10,056 nt of DNA from an uncultured bacterium. Its GTDB lineage: Bacteria > Cyanobacteriota > Vampirovibrionia > Gastranaerophilales > Gastranaerophilaceae. How positions within the stretch are numbered: the stretch's first letter is position 1; each line of letters begins with the position of its first letter. Below the pieces are notes generated by a model. The model made no database searches, was not told the origin of the DNA, and saw only the letters and a program-made list of their open reading frames with translations. The translations under genes and the position numbers were made by a program. Below, in pieces: positions 1 to 6,643 of the stretch. The stretch is taken from NCBI GenBank assembly GCA_937894665.1, contig CALAWF010000001.1, forward strand, positions 1-10,056, in the 5' to 3' direction.

Positions 1-21
1 AATTATATAAATGTAAATTAT

Positions 22-378
22 ATGTATAGCACAATGCTTGATGTTCAAACAAAATTAGGTTTGACAGATAATGGTGGAATGTTTTTTAGGGCTATTAGAT
101 TATCAAGTTATACTATAATAATTCTTCTTGCGGGCTTGTTTGTTGGAGCAGGAACAGTTCATATGTTTCTTTTAGCTTCAAAAGATAAGGTAAAAGCATA
201 TCAACGAGAGTTAGAAAGAACTTCAATTTCTGGTTCTGCAAATGCTTCTAGGGTAGAAGTTTTAGAGGCGAAAATCAAAACATTAGAAAAGGCTTTTTCT
301 GCAGTTGTGGATGAACGTACAAAACTAGAAGTTCAAATTAAGAATTTGAACGCAGAAATTGATAATTTGAATAAGTAA
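22..378 (+). CDS. Small single-pass membrane protein with C-terminal coiled coil, unknown function
   Basis: I do not recognise this 118-residue protein. It has a short polar N-terminus (about residues 1-25), one hydrophobic membrane segment (about 29-52, rich in I, L, G and V), then a charged heptad-like region (about 53-118) with regular L/V/I spacing among E, K and N, as expected of a coiled coil. The layout resembles small FtsL/DivIC-like or tether proteins, but no family motif supports a name. The reading frame is open back to the first base of the window, so the true start could lie upstream. ATG codons at 22, 34 and 79 are possible and none has a convincing ribosome binding site. The TAA stop lies 3 nt from the stop of the opposing pilin gene, with no terminator hairpin between them. 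That it is a real gene is fairly likely from its coherent TM plus coiled-coil composition. Confidence 0.65.
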   Translation: MYSTMLDVQTKLGLTDNGGMFFRAIRLSSYTIIILLAGLFVGAGTVHMFLLASKDKVKAYQRELERTSISGSANASRVEVLEAKIKTLEKAFSAVVDERTKLEVQIKNLNAEIDNLNK

Positions 379-381
379 GAA

Positions 382-1062
382 TTACCAAGGATAATTTTTA
401 GGAATTGTCCAACTTGCTCGGCGTATCATCTCTGCACAACAGCTTCCTTCTCCTGAGTTAGAGCAGTTTTGTTGGATTTCACGGTCTGTTTTGTAGTGGC
501 AATATGGTTGAATCCCTTCTCCTTCGTTATCTCCTCTTGTCAACCAAAAGACATCCTTCCCATATTGATTTGGTTTATTGGCTCCATTTATATCAACAAA
601 AATTTGCTGCTGAACTTTTTTCTCTCCTCCGCCTGTATCTTTCCAAGTGGCAAGAAAAATAACATAGACAAATCCTTCCGGAGTTAAAAAAGTTGAGCGT
701 AGGCGTGGTTCGACTACATACCAACCACTTTGTTCTCCTGATAGTTTTTTAAAAGGTGTATAACTTGAATAACCACAAGTTGCATAGCTTTTGCAGTAGG
801 TTAGCGTTTTAATATAAGGAGCCCAATAAGTTTCAAAATATTCCTGTGAATCCATATTGACACTATCTGTAGCTAAGGCTTCTCCGGCTTCATCATTTGA
901 TAATCTGTAGGCTTGATTAAGAACAGAAATTGCTTTTTGTAACTTTGCTACAGTTTCTTTTTTCTGATAATTTTTAATTAATGTAGGTAATGTTAATGCC
1001 GAAACGACTCCAATAACTCCTAAGGTAATTAATATTTCTGCAAGTGTAAACCCGTGTTTCAT
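382..1062 (-). CDS. Type IV pilin-like / type II secretion pseudopilin-like protein
   Basis: A 226-residue prepilin. The N-terminus carries a three-residue leader and the prepilin peptidase site after Gly4 (MKHG|FTLAE), with the conserved Glu at mature position 5, followed by a hydrophobic helix to about residue 28 and an amphipathic helix to about 58. The C-terminal globular part has six cysteines (90, 96, 188, 200, 208, 209), probably disulfide-bonded outside the membrane. A VDINGANKPNQYGKDVF motif (157-172) and a W-x-I-P-K-N-Y-P-W end are, from memory, common in the large minor-pilin families of Melainabacteria. It would be processed by PilD and inserted in a type IV pilus or pseudopilus; whether it is a major pilin, minor pilin or pseudopilin cannot be told. 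The start is supported by a GGGGG Shine-Dalgarno run 4 nt upstream and by the leader geometry. It lies apart from pilus assembly genes. A promoter sits in the divergent gap shared with the XRE regulator. Confidence 0.88.
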   Translation of the reverse strand: MKHGFTLAEILITLGVIGVVSALTLPTLIKNYQKKETVAKLQKAISVLNQAYRLSNDEAGEALATDSVNMDSQEYFETYWAPYIKTLTYCKSYATCGYSSYTPFKKLSGEQSGWYVVEPRLRSTFLTPEGFVYVIFLATWKDTGGGEKKVQQQIFVDINGANKPNQYGKDVFWLTRGDNEGEGIQPYCHYKTDREIQQNCSNSGEGSCCAEMIRRASWTIPKNYPW

Positions 1063-1100
1063 TTAACCCCCGTATGACGTCAACAATATTTGGTATAGTT

Positions 1101-1129
1101 ATTGTAGTACATTATATTTATTAATGCAA
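1101..1129 (-). promoter_or_regulatory. Putative sigma-70 promoter of the pilin-like gene
   Basis: On the minus strand there is TTGCAT (1129-1124), a 17-nt spacer, then TACAAT (1106-1101). The -10 matches 5 of 6 consensus bases and the spacing is ideal. Transcription would start near 1094, giving a leader of about 32 nt that ends in the GGGGG Shine-Dalgarno run. The -35 box lies inside one arm of the inverted repeat at 1124-1156. Confidence 0.5.
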
Positions 1130-1156
1130 TACATTATAAAATATGATGTGTTGCAT
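1124..1156. repeat. Operator-like inverted repeat in the pilin/XRE divergent region
   Basis: The arms ATGCAATACAT (1124-1134) and ATGTGTTGCAT (1146-1156) are reverse complements at 10 of 11 positions, separated by 11 nt (1135-1145). The half-sites are 22 bp apart centre to centre, about two helical turns, so a dimeric protein could contact both on one DNA face. Each outer edge reads TTGCAT outward, and each TTGCAT is the candidate -35 box of one of the divergent promoters. The obvious candidate binder is the adjacent XRE protein. Binding is inference. Confidence 0.5.
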
Positions 1157-1180
1157 ACTTAATAAGTCAAAAAATAAAAT
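1151..1180 (+). promoter_or_regulatory. Putative promoter of the XRE regulator gene
   Basis: TTGCAT (1151-1156), an 18-nt spacer and TAAAAT (1175-1180). The start point would be near 1187, leaving only a few bases before the preferred ATG at 1194. That fits the absence of a Shine-Dalgarno sequence there and suggests a nearly leaderless mRNA. The -35 box coincides with the right arm of the inverted repeat, consistent with autoregulation. Confidence 0.35.
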
Positions 1181-1193
1181 GTTTAATTATTCT

Positions 1194-1511
1194 ATGGACA
1201 TAAAGAAAAATTTTGGGGCTAGATTAAAAGAACTTAGGGTTCAAAAAGGTTATACGCAAGAAAAAATTTCTGAGCAAATTGGTATTCAACCGGAAAATTA
1301 TTCAAGAATTGAAAATGGTTTTGCGTTTCCAAAGCCTGAAAATATTGCAAAATTGAGTGATGTTTTGCAAGTAGAAGTAGCCGAATTATTTCAGTTTAAA
1401 CATTTTGATAATTATGATGACATATTCCAAGCTGTTTTGAATAAAATCAAATCAGATAAAGATACAACAGTTATTATTTATCGTTTCTTAAAATCATTAG
1501 GTAAGTTGTAA
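1194..1511 (+). CDS. XRE/Cro-CI-type helix-turn-helix transcriptional regulator
   Basis: A 105-residue DNA-binding protein from the chosen start. An HTH_3 (Cro/CI) domain occupies about residues 4-66: FGARLKELRVQKGYTQEKIS, then the recognition-helix region QPENYSRIENGFAFPKPENIAKLSDVL, the classic layout of this family. A C-terminal tail of about 38 residues may serve in dimerisation; no ligand or protease domain is visible. The frame is open back to an ATG at 1143, but that start lies inside the inverted repeat and adds residues (MMCCILNKSK...) foreign to the family. ATG 1194 (MDIKKNFGARL) begins where HTH_3 proteins usually do; ATG 1179 is also possible. None has a clear Shine-Dalgarno sequence. 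It is divergent from the pilin-like gene, so it probably controls itself and perhaps that gene (inference). It ends 9 nt from the convergent acetyltransferase stop. Confidence 0.85.
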   Translation: MDIKKNFGARLKELRVQKGYTQEKISEQIGIQPENYSRIENGFAFPKPENIAKLSDVLQVEVAELFQFKHFDNYDDIFQAVLNKIKSDKDTTVIIYRFLKSLGKL

Positions 1512-1520
1512 AAAAAAATT

Positions 1521-2006
1521 TTAGATAGTTTTTTGATATGCAAGTCTTGTTGTGCCGTCTTCCTTGTGAATAATTCCGCAGTAGGTGAATCCATTTTTTA
1601 GGATTGTTTTTTGCATTGGGATATTGTTTTGGTGAGTATCAATTTTCATGCTTGGGTGTTGTTTCAATCCCCATTGGATACAAAATGATGCAACCCCTTT
1701 ATTATGTTTTGCAACGGCAATTCTGTGTATAACTCCATAAGGCTTATTGTTGAGCCATTCCCCTTTATAAATTTTTTGATATGTTGGTTCTTCTCCAACA
1801 AAAAAGCAAAAAACTCCTGAAATATGTCCCTCATCTTCGCATATATAACAAGTTCCTTCTTGAATATCTTGTTGGAGCAATTCTCTTGTAGGATAACCGT
1901 TTTTCCATTGCCCGCCATTACCTGTTTGGGTCATAAATTCTCTTGCTTTATCATATATGGAGATTATTGTTTCTAAATCTTGAGTTTTTGCTTTTCTTAT
2001 TTCCAT
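1521..2006 (-). CDS. GNAT-family N-acetyltransferase
   Basis: A 161-residue protein with the GNAT fold, which transfers an acetyl group from acetyl-CoA to an amine; the substrate cannot be predicted. The N-terminus (MEIRKAKTQDLETIISIYDKA) is the usual beta1-alpha1 opening. Motif A lies at about 93-110, with HRIAV leading into HNKGVASF in place of the usual Q/RxxGxG/A pyrophosphate loop. The C-terminal IDTHQNNIPMQKTILKNGF (122-140) matches the motif B region, where an Asn and a following helix are typical. No signal peptide, so cytosolic. It is the last gene of the leftward operon. Its AGGA ribosome binding site overlaps the stop codon of the upstream protease gene, which ends 10 nt before this start, so the two are probably translationally coupled. 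A functional link to the other operon genes is not evident. Confidence 0.85.
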   Translation of the reverse strand: MEIRKAKTQDLETIISIYDKAREFMTQTGNGGQWKNGYPTRELLQQDIQEGTCYICEDEGHISGVFCFFVGEEPTYQKIYKGEWLNNKPYGVIHRIAVAKHNKGVASFCIQWGLKQHPSMKIDTHQNNIPMQKTILKNGFTYCGIIHKEDGTTRLAYQKTI

Positions 2007-2016
2007 AAAGTTTTTC

Positions 2017-4605
2017 CTATTTTGTAACTATTGATAAAATGTAGTTGTCTGTGAAATATTTGTTTGCAACTTCAATAATATCAGAATCTGTTACACTATT
2101 AATTAGTTTTTCGTAATTATCTTTGAATTGGTACCCTCTTGTTGAGGCTTCATACCAGCCAATATTAGATGCCTTATCAAGATTTGTTTCAAGCCCGATT
2201 ACATAATTGCCTAACAATTTTTCTTTTGCATCTTGGAGTTCTTTATCCCCTACATATTCGGTTTTTAATTTTGTAATTTCTTCAAACAATCCAGCCTTAG
2301 CTTTTTCTAATGTTTGAGGGTTTGTGCCTATATAAAGCATAAAACTTCCTCTCAATACATTTGGAGAATAACCGGAACCTAATTGATATGCCAATCCTTC
2401 TTGTTCTCTCAGGTCTTTGAATAATCTTGAACTCATGCCGGAGCCAAGTAGGGAATCAATTACTTGAAGAGTTGCATAATCTTTTTCATTCAATACCCCG
2501 TTTGTCTGCCAACCTAACAAAATCCAAGCAGTTTCTGTTGTTGGAACTTTTTGGACAGTTTGTCTTGGAGTCGTTGTTGTAGGGATTTTTGAATTGAACT
2601 GTGTATAATCAAAGTTTGTTGCATTTTCTTTTGGTTTGAAAATGTTATTCAAGTCTTTAATTGTCTTATCCTTATCAATGTTTCCGTTGATAGAAATAAC
2701 TAAATTTTCAGGAGAGAAAATGTTGTTGTAGTAATTTACCATATCTTCTTTTGTGATGTTTGGAATATTTTTTTCTAAAACTTTAGATGATATTGAGTAT
2801 GGTGAATTTTGATAGATTAAATCTCTGTACTCTTCGATTGCTCGTTGAAGAGGAATATCTTTATTTCTTTTGATTGTGTTTAATTTTTCTGTTTTGACTT
2901 TGTCAATTTCATAATCTTCAAATGTTGCATTGTTAACTACTTCATTCAACAATTCTAAAGTTTTGTCATATTCGTCTTTTGTTGTTAGAACGTTTATTGC
3001 AAAAGCATCTGCACTTGCAGTTGGTTGAATTTTAATTCCGTTATCTTCTAACACTTGTGATAATTCAAGTGAAGAATAATTTTTGGTTCCTCGCATCATT
3101 GCAGATGCTGTAAGATTTGCTGTTCCCGCTTTTTTCTCTGCAAGTTGTCCACCTTTAGCGTAGATACTTATTGCAATAATATCATTTACATTATTGGGAG
3201 TATAAAGCATAGTTGCTCCATCAGAAAGTTTGTACTTTTGAGTTTGAGCGTTTTCGCTAACGAGTTCTGCTGTTGATGGAGTTTCTTGTGTTAATGAGGC
3301 TACCGGAATTTCCTTTGCACTTTTAGGTAATACGATAGATACTGCACTCTTATTTATTCCAAGATATTTTTCTGCAACTTTTTTTACATCTTCTTTTGAT
3401 ACATTTTGAATATTATCAAGATATGTATCATAGAACTTGATGTCATTAGTTAAAGCCATTGTATATCCTATTTCTGTTGCAATATTTGTTATTGATTCTC
3501 TTGAATAATATGTGCTTCTTTCAATTATATTTTTAGCAAGTTTAAGTTGGTCATCTGTAACGCCATTTTTTTGAATTTTTTCGATTTCGTTAAAGATTGT
3601 CTCTTGAACTATTTTGCATTTTGTTGGTTCGTAATTTGCTGTGATATAGAAAATTCCATCATCACGGAAGGTAGAATTTCCTGCATCGACAGAAAAAGCA
3701 ATTCGTTTTTTCTCTTTTAGTACTTGGTTAAGAACTGAAGATCTTCCATCTCCAAGAATAGTTGCAAGAACATCTAATGCGTAAGAATCTTTTTCATCAA
3801 TTGGTGTTCCTCTAAATCCGATAACCATATATCCTGATTCAGTATCCAAATATTCAACTTTTTTTTGTTGTTTTGTTAGCGGAGCTTCTTTTGTGTAAAT
3901 TGTTTTTGTTTGTTTTTTGTATTCAGCATTAAATGCTTCTTTGGTTTTTTCAATGGCATGGTTTGTATCAACATCCCCAATAATTACTGTTACCATATTA
4001 GATGGGGAGTAGTTTTTGTTGTAAAAATTCAAAACTTGATCTCTTGTGATTGTTTCAATAACATCACTTCTTCCTATAACTTTTCTTTTATAAGGGTGAG
4101 TTGTATATAGCATTGAATTTAAGTTGTCTTGCATTATTTTTGTTGGAGAATTTAAGTCTTTGCTGATTTCTTCAAGGACAACTTTTCTTTCTTTTTCCAT
4201 TTCTTTTCTTGGAATAAGTGGGTGAAGAATCATATCTCCGTGCAAATCCATTGCCAAATCAAAATCTTTTGAAGGAATAGTTATATAATAATGAGTAAAA
4301 TCTTTACTTGTTGCAGCATTAGTTATTGCTCCTTTTGTTTCTAGGATTTTATCAAATTCTCCAGGCTCATGGGTTTTAGTACCTTTAAAGAATAAATGTT
4401 CTAAAAAGTGAGCAACTCCGTTATTATAATCATCTTCATCAACGGAACCTGTTTTAATCCAAGTGTCTATTGTTACAATAGGATTATTTTTAACTTCTTG
4501 AACTACAACGGTTTGACCATTATCAAGTTTGTACATTTGTGCTTGAGAAGCCCAAACTACATTTCCACATACCAATATTGCTGCAACTATTATAAATTTT
4601 TTCAT
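2017..4605 (-). CDS. Secreted M16-family zinc metalloprotease, two-domain (pitrilysin/insulinase-like)
   Basis: An 862-residue protein with tandem M16 modules. Residues 1-19 form a signal peptide (MKKFIIVAAILVCGNVVWA), so it acts outside the cytoplasmic membrane. The N-terminal half holds the inverted zinc motif HFLEH (H66, E69, H70) and the distal metal ligand in VVLEEISKD (probably E146, 76 residues after H70). The C-terminal half (about 450-862) repeats the fold, but the equivalent site reads GTANLTASAMM without His or Glu, so it is catalytically dead. It keeps the substrate-binding Arg/Tyr pair (about R733 in REQEGLAY and Y758 in MLYIG). This active-plus-inactive fusion matches periplasmic M16 proteases of about 900 residues that degrade or process peptides inside a closed chamber; the substrate is unknown. 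The start is supported by AAGGA upstream and the signal peptide. It is third in the pilT-recO operon, 72 nt after recO, where an internal promoter is possible. Confidence 0.93.
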   Translation of the reverse strand: MKKFIIVAAILVCGNVVWASQAQMYKLDNGQTVVVQEVKNNPIVTIDTWIKTGSVDEDDYNNGVAHFLEHLFFKGTKTHEPGEFDKILETKGAITNAATSKDFTHYYITIPSKDFDLAMDLHGDMILHPLIPRKEMEKERKVVLEEISKDLNSPTKIMQDNLNSMLYTTHPYKRKVIGRSDVIETITRDQVLNFYNKNYSPSNMVTVIIGDVDTNHAIEKTKEAFNAEYKKQTKTIYTKEAPLTKQQKKVEYLDTESGYMVIGFRGTPIDEKDSYALDVLATILGDGRSSVLNQVLKEKKRIAFSVDAGNSTFRDDGIFYITANYEPTKCKIVQETIFNEIEKIQKNGVTDDQLKLAKNIIERSTYYSRESITNIATEIGYTMALTNDIKFYDTYLDNIQNVSKEDVKKVAEKYLGINKSAVSIVLPKSAKEIPVASLTQETPSTAELVSENAQTQKYKLSDGATMLYTPNNVNDIIAISIYAKGGQLAEKKAGTANLTASAMMRGTKNYSSLELSQVLEDNGIKIQPTASADAFAINVLTTKDEYDKTLELLNEVVNNATFEDYEIDKVKTEKLNTIKRNKDIPLQRAIEEYRDLIYQNSPYSISSKVLEKNIPNITKEDMVNYYNNIFSPENLVISINGNIDKDKTIKDLNNIFKPKENATNFDYTQFNSKIPTTTTPRQTVQKVPTTETAWILLGWQTNGVLNEKDYATLQVIDSLLGSGMSSRLFKDLREQEGLAYQLGSGYSPNVLRGSFMLYIGTNPQTLEKAKAGLFEEITKLKTEYVGDKELQDAKEKLLGNYVIGLETNLDKASNIGWYEASTRGYQFKDNYEKLINSVTDSDIIEVANKYFTDNYILSIVTK

Positions 4606-4629
4606 AGAAAACCATCCTTTTTGATAGTG

Positions 4630-4635
4630 ATTATA
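4630..4635 (-). promoter_or_regulatory. Possible internal promoter (-10 box) before the M16 protease gene
   Basis: A perfect TATAAT on the minus strand lies 25 nt before the protease ATG, in the 72-nt gap after recO. No good -35 box is found 16-19 nt upstream, and the region is so AT-rich that a chance match is plausible. Transcription would start near 4623, just ahead of the AAGGA ribosome binding site. Confidence 0.25.
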
Positions 4636-4677
4636 TAATAAAATTAAATAAAAAATATAACCTTGTCGGAGGAAATA

Positions 4678-5451
4678 TTAAACAGGTTGTACGTCTTGTA
4701 ACATTTCAGTAGATTTGAATTTTCTTGGAGATTTTAGTTCAATATATTCTTTCAAAACTTGGAATGATACTGTACAAACTTTTTCATTTGCTTTTGTTTC
4801 GTATTCTCCGATTTCATCAAAGTCATTTGTTGCCATTTGTTTGAAAAAATCTCGTAACTTGTGTGGCATTTGTTTCTTTGCTGAATATAATTTCCCTGCA
4901 CATTCCTTGCATACAACTCCACCTGCCGTAGGAACGAAATACATTGTTTCTTCTCCAATATCGCATCTACAGTGCAGGCATGTGTCAAATTCTATTGAAA
5001 AGCCTGATTCAATCATCATTTTAAGCTGAAACTTTATTACAGCAATAAGAATTTCGACTTTGTTTTGAGCTGCTGAAATTGTATTAAGAGCTTTATATAA
5101 AAGGTTATAAATAACTTCCGAACTTGGGTCATCTTCCAACCCAAAATTATTAACTACTTCTGTTACATACATTGAGTAGAAAATTTTATCAATATCTTGG
5201 CGAGTTTTGTTGAAAGTGTTTAAGACTTCTGCTTGGCAAATAGTATCTAAATTCTTTCCCTTGTGGAGCATAAGGGTATTAGCGACAAGCAAATCCATCC
5301 TTGCACCTAATTTACTTTTAGGTTTTTTGACTCCCTTTGCTACTCCCCTGATTAGTCCCTTATCTTTTGAATACATAACAATAATTTTGTCTGATTCACT
5401 AAGATTGTAGGCTTTTAGATTAATTGCGTCTGTTACAAAACTATTTTGCAT
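4678..5451 (-). CDS. recO: DNA repair protein RecO
   Basis: A 257-residue recombination mediator. RecO anneals single strands and, with RecR, loads RecA onto SSB-coated DNA in the RecFOR pathway for gap repair; it also helps RecA-dependent integration of transforming DNA in some bacteria. The N-terminal OB-fold (about 1-80) opens with the family-typical VTDAINLKAYNLSESDKIIVMYSKDKG and GVAKGVKKPKSK. A helical middle follows, then a zinc module with CxxC pairs C158-x2-C161 and C181-x2-C184; an extra C163 lies beside the first pair. Length is normal for the family. The start lies 5 nt after the pilT stop, with only a weak AAG-type ribosome site, suggesting translational coupling to pilT. The gene is complete and no motif is missing. 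Confidence 0.93.
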   Translation of the reverse strand: MQNSFVTDAINLKAYNLSESDKIIVMYSKDKGLIRGVAKGVKKPKSKLGARMDLLVANTLMLHKGKNLDTICQAEVLNTFNKTRQDIDKIFYSMYVTEVVNNFGLEDDPSSEVIYNLLYKALNTISAAQNKVEILIAVIKFQLKMMIESGFSIEFDTCLHCRCDIGEETMYFVPTAGGVVCKECAGKLYSAKKQMPHKLRDFFKQMATNDFDEIGEYETKANEKVCTVSFQVLKEYIELKSPRKFKSTEMLQDVQPV

Positions 5452-5456
5452 TATTC

Positions 5457-6557
5457 TTAATTTTTGTTCATGCCTGTACCGTGGTAGATTCCTCTCATCA
5501 TCTGTTCAAGTTCAGGTTTGTTATCTGAATATGTAAGAGCAGTTTCTTTAGAGATTTTTTCTTCGTTGTACAGTTTGTACAATGACATGTTCATTGTTGT
5601 CATATTATTGAATGAACCGTTTTTAACAAGTTCATAAATTTGTTCCAATTCGTCTTTCTGAATAAAGTCTTTAACTGTCGGTGTTACAACTAAGATTTCA
5701 GTTGCAGGAAGACGCGTTCCTCCATCGATTGCAGGAACTAGTTTTTGAGAAATTGTTCCTCTCAAAGTGTTTGCAATTTGGCTTCTGATAAATGGTCTTT
5801 CATTTGGTTCAAACAAGTTGATAATTCTGGCTACTGTTTGAACGGAATCGTTTGTGTGGATTGTTGATACAACAAGGTGTCCAGTTTCAGCTGCTTTCAA
5901 TGCAGATTCAATGGTTTCTCTATCACGAATTTCACCGATGAAGATAACGTCCGGGTCTTGTCGTAAGGCATATTTAACACCATCTGAGAATGACGGAGTA
6001 TCAATCAATAACTGTCTTTGAGAAACAATTGATTTTTTATTTGAGAAGATAAATTCGACCGGATCTTCAATTGTAACTATGTGTTTTGCAACAGATGCGT
6101 TGATATAGTCAATCAAAGAGGCAATCGTTGTTGATTTACCTGAACCCGTTGGTCCTGTTACAAGAACAAGTCCATTGTTGAAAGATGCAAATTCTTCCAA
6201 TGTTTCAGGTAAGTATAATTCTTTAAATGTTTTGATATAATAAGGAATCGCACGAATAACCATTGCGGTTTTCCCCAATTGTCTAGACATGTTCACACGG
6301 AAACGAGAGCAGCCGGGGATTTCGTATGAAAAGTCAATATCAAAAAATCTTGTAATTCTGTCTTTCAAGTGCTGCGGAGCAACGGTTCTTATAGTGAATT
6401 CCATGTCTTCACTTGTAAGAGGAGGAAGGTTAATTCTCATGATTTGACCTGAAACTCTGATTGCAGGTCTTTCACCTTCGCAAATGTGAGCATCAGATGC
6501 TCCCACGGAAACCGCTTGTCTTAGAAAGTCTTCAATATAAAAATCATTATTGCTCAT
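5457..6557 (-). CDS. pilT: Type IV pilus retraction ATPase PilT
   Basis: A 366-residue hexameric motor ATPase acting at the cytoplasmic base of type IV pili, where it drives pilus retraction, twitching and DNA uptake. The N-terminal domain includes ASDAHICEG and PAIRVSG (19-37), the typical PilT/PilB opening. The ATPase core holds Walker A GPTGSGKS (135-142), the Asp box TIEDPVEF (162-169), the Walker B region DVIFIGEIRD (203-212) with catalytic E209, and the His box TGHLVVSTIHTND (225-237). Length and lack of an N-terminal N1 domain argue for PilT/PilU rather than PilB or GspE. The C-terminal motif usually written AIRNLIRE is poorly kept here (TVKDFIQKD, about 294-302). The start is set by an AGAGGG ribosome site 4 nt upstream. 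First gene of the operon with recO, and divergent from comEC. Confidence 0.92.
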   Translation of the reverse strand: MSNNDFYIEDFLRQAVSVGASDAHICEGERPAIRVSGQIMRINLPPLTSEDMEFTIRTVAPQHLKDRITRFFDIDFSYEIPGCSRFRVNMSRQLGKTAMVIRAIPYYIKTFKELYLPETLEEFASFNNGLVLVTGPTGSGKSTTIASLIDYINASVAKHIVTIEDPVEFIFSNKKSIVSQRQLLIDTPSFSDGVKYALRQDPDVIFIGEIRDRETIESALKAAETGHLVVSTIHTNDSVQTVARIINLFEPNERPFIRSQIANTLRGTISQKLVPAIDGGTRLPATEILVVTPTVKDFIQKDELEQIYELVKNGSFNNMTTMNMSLYKLYNEEKISKETALTYSDNKPELEQMMRGIYHGTGMNKN

Positions 6558-6578
6558 ATAGCCCTCTTTTTCATTTAC

Positions 6579-6607
6579 AGCATATCATATTTTTAAGTTT
6601 TGCACAA
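6579..6607 (-). promoter_or_regulatory. Putative promoter of the pilT-recO operon
   Basis: On the minus strand there is TTGTGC (6607-6602), a 17-nt spacer and TATGCT (6584-6579). Both boxes are imperfect (3/6 and 4/6). The start would be near 6572, about 15 nt before the pilT ATG, leaving room for the AGAGGG site. Its -35 overlaps that of the opposing comEC promoter. Confidence 0.35.
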
Positions 6608-6628
6608 CTCTCTTCTCCGTGCTATCAT
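6600..6628 (+). promoter_or_regulatory. Putative promoter of comEC
   Basis: TTGCAC (6600-6605), a 17-nt spacer and TATCAT (6623-6628). The -10 matches 5 of 6 consensus bases, the -35 only TTG. The start would be near 6635, giving a leader of about 9 nt with a short GGA just before the ATG at 6644, so expression is probably low. It overlaps the pilT promoter by four bases of the -35 boxes. Confidence 0.4.
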
Positions 6629-6643
6629 TCAGTTGTTGGAATT

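Noticed and set aside
1075..1082. Perfect palindrome TGACGTCA in the pilin leader
   Set aside because: An 8-bp palindrome is expected about once per few hundred positions. No second copy or flanking symmetry supports it as an operator.
1143..1193. Upstream in-frame ATG codons for the XRE regulator
   Set aside because: The ATG at 1143 falls next to and within the inverted repeat and promoter, has no ribosome site, and adds residues outside the HTH fold. ATG 1194 matches the family start.
1509..1535. Terminator between the convergent XRE and acetyltransferase genes
   Set aside because: There is an A-run followed by T's but no stem with GC pairs, so it could be chance in AT-rich sequence.
2017..4605. 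Frameshift or decay in the C-terminal half of the M16 protease because HxxEH is absent
   Set aside because: The frame is intact, the fold motifs and the Arg/Tyr pair remain, and an inactive second half is normal for fused M16 proteases.
4640..4680. Possible terminator between recO and the M16 protease gene
   Set aside because: Only a 5-bp stem (AACCT with AGGTT) with a loop of about 20 nt can be drawn, too weak to call.
6461..6643. 61-codon 5' extension of the comEC frame
   Set aside because: It runs antisense through the start of pilT and its residues are unlike ComEC N-termini. The ATG at 6644 lies in the true intergenic gap.
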